From positions 1-9,450 of the forward strand of contig CAYGNI010000077.1 of NCBI GenBank assembly GCA_964351195.1: DNA of 9,450 nt. The letters run 5' to 3'. The notes beneath the pieces are model-generated. The model was not told where the DNA came from, did not search any database, and saw nothing but the letters and a program-made list of their open reading frames with translations. Made by a program: the position numbers and the translations under genes. Position 1 is the first letter of the stretch. Each line of letters starts with the position of its first letter. Below are positions 5,394 through 9,450 of this stretch, piece by piece. The stretch comes from TMED27 sp964351195. GTDB lineage: Bacteria; Pseudomonadota; Alphaproteobacteria; Micavibrionales; Micavibrionaceae.

Positions 5394-8198
5394 TTACGAC
5401 TTCGTACTACCTGTTAATGAGGTGAAAATTTTATCGCGCATGCTCATTGCTTGCTCCATATTTTCCGCAGCAATTTCATGCGCAATAGCGCTAAAGACAC
5501 CTTGCGTTTGATAGAACACTAATGACACAGCAGAGCTAACGCCTGCGCCAACACACGCGATCTCATATGTATCAATCCGCATATCGCCAACATCTTTGCT
5601 CGTATCAGGAATAACCGCAAAATCACCTTCACAACGTTGCTGCGTTTTCATGATATAAGCCTTCACCTCATCATCAAATGCTGCAGCATTTTTCAAAGTT
5701 TTTTGCTCTGCTGTTCCAAAAGTATCACCCGCAGACCATTGGAACGCCAAAAATTCAGCTGTAGAAATATCGCTCATGCGCTCAACACTACTTGCTGCAA
5801 CAACACCTGCATTTTCGAGCACGTTTTCAACGCCCGGTAAATCACTTTCAGGTAAATCACTTTCAGGCAAATTACTTTCAGGCAGGATTGGCGCGACAGC
5901 CACAACAGGCTCATCCTCTTCAATACGCTCGATAACCACTTCAGGCTCTTCATAGACGGTCGGTGCAGGCTCATCCTTCACGGACACTGTCTCAACATCT
6001 TCGATAGCTGGCTCTTCCGGCGCAGCAAACGGATCAGGCTGTTCAATCACCCCAAACTCTTCATAAGGGTCTTCGCCCACATTCATCTCGACAGGCTCAT
6101 CAGAAACAATCGCGCCGTCAATAATTTCCTGCTCAAGAGTTTGACGCAGCAAAGCTTCCTGTCTTTGCGCCTCGGTCATGTCTTCTTCCATCAGCTGTGC
6201 GATCTCAAACGCATCATCGCCAGCCGCCGCTCTAATCTGGTCTAGCCGCTGCGCCAAAGCCTGCTGATCCATCTGTCCACGATTACCATGAACAGGAATA
6301 GCAACAGGTTCATCAACATCAATCTCAGCAACCTCATGCGAAGCGCGCTGCACCAAAGATGCCGTAGCATTACCGCCCTGCATCGTATCAATACGATCTT
6401 TAAGGATGTCATTTTCCTGGCGCAAAGCTGCAACAAGACCCTCATATTCCTGCTGCAAAGTCTTCGCCGTTTGCGCGGATTTAAGGTCGCCCCTGACCTT
6501 CATCAACTGATCTTCCAAGAGCTGATTATCTTCAACCGCTTGCTCCAGACGTTTTTGCAATGCATCCAATTCGGCCTGCTCCATATCAGAGCCCCCAGCC
6601 TGCGTTTGCACATCATTAAGCTCTTTCTTAAGAGCTTCAATATTATCAGATTGTTTCGCAGACGCCGCCGCTAACTTTGCCTCGAGCGCTTCTTTCTCTT
6701 CACGAAGCGTTGCGACTTCACCCTTTAAGGCACCAAGATCCATCAGCGCTGCATCTTTTTGCTTATTCTCTCGGCGCAGCATATCGATCGTACCGTTCAA
6801 CGCCGCAACAGTTTTCTCCTGCATCGTCTTCAGCAAAGTAACACTCTCACCATCATCATCCGCAATACCCACAGCGGACTGTTTCAGCAAGTCATTCTGG
6901 CTTTCAAGCTGCGTAATTTTCTGCTGCAAATTTTGAACTGCGCCCGATGAATTGCGCAAAGTGGCATTCTCCGCCTCCAGGCTTGCAACCTTACCATGCA
7001 GCATATCCACTTCAGCCGCAGCATCGCGCAGAGCTGTATTCTGACTTTCCAGCGAGGCTACACGCTCGCGCAGTGTTTCCACCAAAACCACCATCTCTTC
7101 ATAATCCGCAAGCTTGGATTTCAAAACCTGGTTCTCATCCTGAAGCCGACCAATCTCCGCCGTCTGATATGCCGCCGCCTCGCTCTTCACGGCTGCAAGC
7201 TTTTCATTCAGTGCCTCATTCTTCGCCTTAAAGCTCGCCAATTCCTGCGCAGCTTCTTCTGCGCTCCCCGCGCTATCCAACAATCGTTGAACGCGCCCCT
7301 TCAAAACTTCATTCTCTTCCTTGATCGCCGCTATACGATCAGCATATTTCTTCTCTAGCCCCAATGGCTTATTCTCTGAAAGCTGATCCTGCAACGCTGC
7401 ATTGCTGTTTTTCAAAGACTCAATCTGTTGCTCAAGGATCTGAGTATGCTTACCGGAAACATCCTTATCTTTAATCGCAAGCTTCAAACGCTCATTTTCA
7501 GATCGTAGAACCTCAAGCTTCCCAGCCATAGCTGAAACATCATGCCCACTGATATTAGAGGTATCCGCCGCGCGCACTTTCGCCATCAAAGCTTCGTTTT
7601 GAATTTCGAGTGTCTGTACACGGTGGTTCAAATCTTTAATCACAGCCGCATCCGCAGAAGACGTGCCTGCAGGAACACTCGCCCCACGAATAGAATTCAA
7701 ACACGAGCTGAGCTTGAACTGTCCAGCATCCACGTCAGAAATATTAAACACGTAAGATTGGTTCGCCGCTTCAACACGCAGCAAACCTGTTTTCTGCAGA
7801 GCATGGAAAAACGCATCATCACGCCCGAGCTTCACTACAAACGCTTTCGCGGATAATGGCTTAACATCGTAAACGCGCTGCTCACCCGCACCGGGGTCCA
7901 GCGTCACATTGAGCGCCCGCGTAGGATCAAACTTATATTTTTGAAAATCGAGTGCAAACGAGGTTTCGTCACCCGGGTTTTGCGCAATCGTCAAAATCGT
8001 ACCTTGCTCGAACCGCCGCGCCACAGCACAGTATTTCGACGCATCACTGCCATTCCCCTGCACTTTCGTCACTGCCCACTGCGTTTGCGCATTGAGATAC
8101 GCACCCTTCTGCGCATAAGCAGGCTCGATCAAATTAGCAGAAGAAAACGCCAATCCGAGTCCAATAGCAGATGTTAAAAGGTATGTTTTGATGCGCAT
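5394..8198 (-). CDS. Large exported coiled-coil protein, function unknown
   Basis: This 934-residue protein is not recognised as a named family. Residues 1-29 form a clear signal peptide (MRIKTYLLTS, hydrophobic core, cut after AYA). Residues 30-175 form a small beta-rich domain with Cys57 and Cys166. About 185-605 is a long coiled coil rich in L, E, K, Q and N (recurrent LExxNxxL), with 24-residue repeats at 376-447. About 620-800 is an acidic Pro/Glu/Val-rich linker with PESDL repeats. About 810-930 is a second compact domain with Cys856 and Cys882. The four cysteines are the only ones in the mature protein and pair up by domain, suggesting two disulfides in the periplasm or outside. The ATG at 8196-8198 is chosen because it starts the signal peptide; an upstream in-frame ATG at 8306 would bury it. 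It lies downstream of the TcpQ-like gene on the same strand. A structural, spacer or envelope-spanning role is inference. Confidence 0.82.
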   Translation of the reverse strand: MRIKTYLLTSAIGLGLAFSSANLIEPAYAQKGAYLNAQTQWAVTKVQGNGSDASKYCAVARRFEQGTILTIAQNPGDETSFALDFQKYKFDPTRALNVTLDPGAGEQRVYDVKPLSAKAFVVKLGRDDAFFHALQKTGLLRVEAANQSYVFNISDVDAGQFKLSSCLNSIRGASVPAGTSSADAAVIKDLNHRVQTLEIQNEALMAKVRAADTSNISGHDVSAMAGKLEVLRSENERLKLAIKDKDVSGKHTQILEQQIESLKNSNAALQDQLSENKPLGLEKKYADRIAAIKEENEVLKGRVQRLLDSAGSAEEAAQELASFKAKNEALNEKLAAVKSEAAAYQTAEIGRLQDENQVLKSKLADYEEMVVLVETLRERVASLESQNTALRDAAAEVDMLHGKVASLEAENATLRNSSGAVQNLQQKITQLESQNDLLKQSAVGIADDDGESVTLLKTMQEKTVAALNGTIDMLRRENKQKDAALMDLGALKGEVATLREEKEALEAKLAAASAKQSDNIEALKKELNDVQTQAGGSDMEQAELDALQKRLEQAVEDNQLLEDQLMKVRGDLKSAQTAKTLQQEYEGLVAALRQENDILKDRIDTMQGGNATASLVQRASHEVAEIDVDEPVAIPVHGNRGQMDQQALAQRLDQIRAAAGDDAFEIAQLMEEDMTEAQRQEALLRQTLEQEIIDGAIVSDEPVEMNVGEDPYEEFGVIEQPDPFAAPEEPAIEDVETVSVKDEPAPTVYEEPEVVIERIEEDEPVVAVAPILPESNLPESDLPESDLPGVENVLENAGVVAASSVERMSDISTAEFLAFQWSAGDTFGTAEQKTLKNAAAFDDEVKAYIMKTQQRCEGDFAVIPDTSKDVGDMRIDTYEIACVGAGVSSAVSLVFYQTQGVFSAIAHEIAAENMEQAMSMRDKIFTSLTGSTKS
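5836..5880 (-). repeat. Three 15-bp tandem repeats encoding PESDL units
   Basis: The unit GGTAAATCACTTTCA (plus strand) occurs twice exactly (5836-5850, 5851-5865) and once with two changes (5866-5880). On the coding strand it encodes Pro-Glu-Ser-Asp/Asn-Leu repeats at about residues 773-788, within the acidic linker of the coiled-coil protein. The period is in frame, so copy number could vary without breaking the gene. Confidence 0.9.
6858..7073 (-). repeat. Three 24-residue repeats in the coiled coil
   Basis: Residues 376-399 (LRERVASLESQNTALR...), 400-423 (LHGKVASLEAENATLR...) and 424-447 (LQQKITQLESQNDLLK...) align without gaps. A related unit (LQDENQVLK) begins at 352, one heptad further away. 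The repeats are clear at protein level and diverged at DNA level, so this is an old internal duplication. Confidence 0.75.
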
Positions 8199-8224
8199 AT
8201 CAAAGAACGGCTTTACGGTGGTAA

Positions 8225-8238
8225 TTGTTGAACAACAA
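8225..8238. repeat. Short inverted repeat upstream of the coiled-coil gene
   Basis: TTGTTG and CAACAA flank AA, 26 bases before the start codon of the coiled-coil gene. It could be an operator or an mRNA hairpin in the leader. The region also lacks a clear ribosome-binding site for the ATG at 8198. Confidence 0.3.
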
Positions 8239-8280
8239 GGGCGAATCACCCCAAAAGACTTGTAAAGTGTGACACAAATC

Positions 8281-8320
8281 TTATCCACAGACAAGCGCCT
8301 GTGCATAACTCTGTTGATAA
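8281..8320. promoter_or_regulatory. Cluster of DnaA-box sequences in the intergenic gap
   Basis: TTATCCACA (8281-8289, plus strand) and TTATGCACA (8300-8308, minus strand) are perfect matches to the consensus TTATNCACA, facing each other ten bases apart. TTATCAACA (8312-8320, minus strand) is one base away from TTATCCACA. The first two form a ten-base inverted repeat, TTATCCACAG/CTGTGCATAA, with one mismatch. They sit 83 to 122 bases upstream of the coiled-coil start, where DnaA could regulate the gene. The rest of the gap 8199-8351 holds the short TTGTTG/CAACAA repeat and no convincing sigma70 promoter or terminator. Confidence 0.55.
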
Positions 8321-8351
8321 AACAATGATAACCGTGTGCGTGAAACGGGGA

Positions 8352-9450
8352 TTAAGTGCGTTCGGCTTTGACAGTCAAGACTTTCACACCCGTGACAGGA
8401 TCAACGAAAAGCTGTCCCACAGGCTTCCAGTCACCCATGAATGACTGCTCCAAAAGCTGCCCAACAGCCTCCTCAAAAGACCCTTCTGACTTGAAGCTCC
8501 GTGCAACACTAAAGCGTGCCTTCGTATCCCAAATGAGGGACGCTCCCTCGACCTTGCTCCAACGCTGCAAAACATCGCGCAAAGATTGCTCACTCGATGC
8601 ATTCCATCCCGGCGTATAATCCGCCGCCTTATAGCTTTGCCCCGCACCATCGCCCAAAACCACAATCGGGGTGCGGCGAATATCCACCGGTGCATTCATC
8701 TCCGCCTTCACGCCCGCCGCTGTAGCAACCTCCACATCGGTTTCAACCGCTGTAACAGGTGCAAGCTCCGCAGGCTGCGCAGCGAGCAACGCCGAAGCCA
8801 TCGCTGCAGACTCTTCCACTGCCTGCTCTTCCGCGCGCCGGACATTCTCTGCCATCGCCCGCTCACGCGCCAGCTTATAGACATCGCCCATCGGCGGATC
8901 ATTCATTTCTTTTTCCGTTCTGACATACGCAGGAGCAGGCGGCGCTGTTTTCACAGCCTGCTGCTGTGCAGGACGAGTATAAGGCTCCATGCCGCTAGGA
9001 GGCGGCAAAATATCATCACTCACAGGATCCCTTTCAGGCGTCACGTCAGGTCCGACCTGAATTACAATCTTACGCTCTGACTCTTTAGGCTCTGCCAATG
9101 GAATAGGATCGAGCGTTAAATAATCATTATTCGTCTCTTTATTCGAAAGTTCCTCTTTCGCTGGCATAGGCTCATCAACAATCTCCAAACCACCGGGCAG
9201 CGCTCGTTCCGCCTCAAGCTGCCTCAAAGCCTCTTCTGTAAAATTACGAAACTCTTTATTTTCGACGCCCGGACCTTCGGTCACCAGCCGTTGCGCACGC
9301 TGTTGATTGGGGTAAGGATCAATCTTCAACCCCTGCTCCAGCGCGGTCGCAGCCTGAAAACTCAAAGCCGTGGAAATAAGAAGACCTAAAACAACGGCGT
9401 ATCCGATAATTCTACCCCACACATAAGAATCGGATAAATCAATGAGAATG
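8352..9450 (-). CDS. Membrane-anchored or exported protein with a C-terminal TcpQ-like domain, 5' end open
   Basis: From a GTG at 9420-9422 the protein is 356 residues, but the frame stays open to the window edge (preceding codons read ILIDLSDSY), and no ribosome-binding site precedes the GTG. The true start may therefore lie outside. A hydrophobic segment follows (IIGYAVVLGLLISTALSFQA, about residues 5-24), a signal anchor or signal peptide ending ATA-LEQ. A long low-complexity stretch rich in Pro, Glu and Ala spans about 30-250. The end, about 265-353, resembles the TcpQ C-terminal domain: SLRDVLQRWSKVEGASLIWD, then FEEAVGQLLEQ and VKVLTVKAE. TcpQ-type domains occur in type IVb pilus proteins (TcpQ of Vibrio cholerae, PilL of IncI plasmids) and help outer-membrane secretin assembly. 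A pilus or secretion role here is inferred. It lies 153 bases upstream of the coiled-coil gene, same strand. Confidence 0.75.
   Translation of the reverse strand, partial: ILIDLSDSYVWGRIIGYAVVLGLLISTALSFQAATALEQGLKIDPYPNQQRAQRLVTEGPGVENKEFRNFTEEALRQLEAERALPGGLEIVDEPMPAKEELSNKETNNDYLTLDPIPLAEPKESERKIVIQVGPDVTPERDPVSDDILPPPSGMEPYTRPAQQQAVKTAPPAPAYVRTEKEMNDPPMGDVYKLARERAMAENVRRAEEQAVEESAAMASALLAAQPAELAPVTAVETDVEVATAAGVKAEMNAPVDIRRTPIVVLGDGAGQSYKAADYTPGWNASSEQSLRDVLQRWSKVEGASLIWDTKARFSVARSFKSEGSFEEAVGQLLEQSFMGDWKPVGQLFVDPVTGVKVLTVKAERT

Noticed and set aside
8199..8306. Upstream in-frame ATG at 8306 as start of the coiled-coil protein
   Set aside because: It would add 36 residues before a clear signal peptide and would place coding sequence over the DnaA-box cluster; the ATG at 8198 starts the signal peptide directly.
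8199..8351. A chromosomal origin of replication
   Set aside because: DnaA boxes are present, but the gap is short, has no clear AT-rich unwinding stretch, and lacks the usual oriC neighbours; a regulatory site is the safer reading.
8329..8351. Terminator hairpin after the TcpQ-like gene
   Set aside because: Only a four-base CCGT/ACGG stem could be formed, with no clean T run, so it is not convincing.
8586..9080. Plus-strand open frame of 164 codons opposite the TcpQ-like gene
   Set aside because: It is Arg/His/Cys-rich and motif-free, the usual composition of an antisense frame.
1..9450. CRISPR array, tRNA, rRNA, insertion sequence or phage genes
   Set aside because: No repeat-spacer pattern, tRNA-like fold, rRNA-like sequence, transposase or terminal inverted repeats were seen on either strand.

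Overview
The window looks like the chromosome of an alphaproteobacterium of moderate base composition. The evidence is an alphaproteobacterial-type PhaR, a pha (poly-3-hydroxybutyrate, PHB) operon divergent from phaR, and a short alphaproteobacterial-type PhaC. I cannot name the genus. A Micavibrio/Rhodospirillales-like relative is only a guess. Coding density is high and no insertion sequence, tRNA, rRNA, CRISPR array or prophage gene was seen.

Right to left on the minus strand, the layout is as follows. (1) At 8352-9450 lies a membrane-anchored or exported protein ending in a TcpQ-like domain, with its frame open at the window edge. (2) At 5394-8198 lies a 934-residue exported protein with two small cysteine-pair domains at its ends and a long periplasmic-type coiled coil between them. 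A compact group of DnaA-box sequences sits in the 153-base gap between these two genes. (3) At 4675-5301, on the plus strand, lies phaR, the PHB-responsive repressor. It is followed by a strong hairpin terminator that separates it from the convergent coiled-coil gene. (4) Divergent from phaR is a minus-strand run of a short phaC-like gene (3394-4500), phaA (2174-3346), phaB (1417-2136) and a stand-alone cyclic-nucleotide-binding protein (834-1400). Gaps are 16 to 47 bases, so it is almost certainly one operon. (5) At 1-754 lies the N-terminal part of an AsmA-family protein, probably with its own promoter.

The central genes form a compact PHB module. PhaA condenses two acetyl-CoA, PhaB reduces acetoacetyl-CoA to 3-hydroxybutyryl-CoA, and the PhaC-like protein is the obvious candidate polymerase. 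PhaR probably senses the polymer and represses from the shared 174-base divergent promoter, which carries an inverted repeat and four TGCA motifs. Two departures from the textbook module stand out. The synthase is about 370 residues with no PhaE partner in the window, and a cyclic-nucleotide-binding protein without a DNA-binding domain ends the operon.

The two large envelope genes at the right end are the least understood part of the window. They may belong to a type IVb-pilus-like or other envelope assembly whose remaining genes would lie beyond position 9450.
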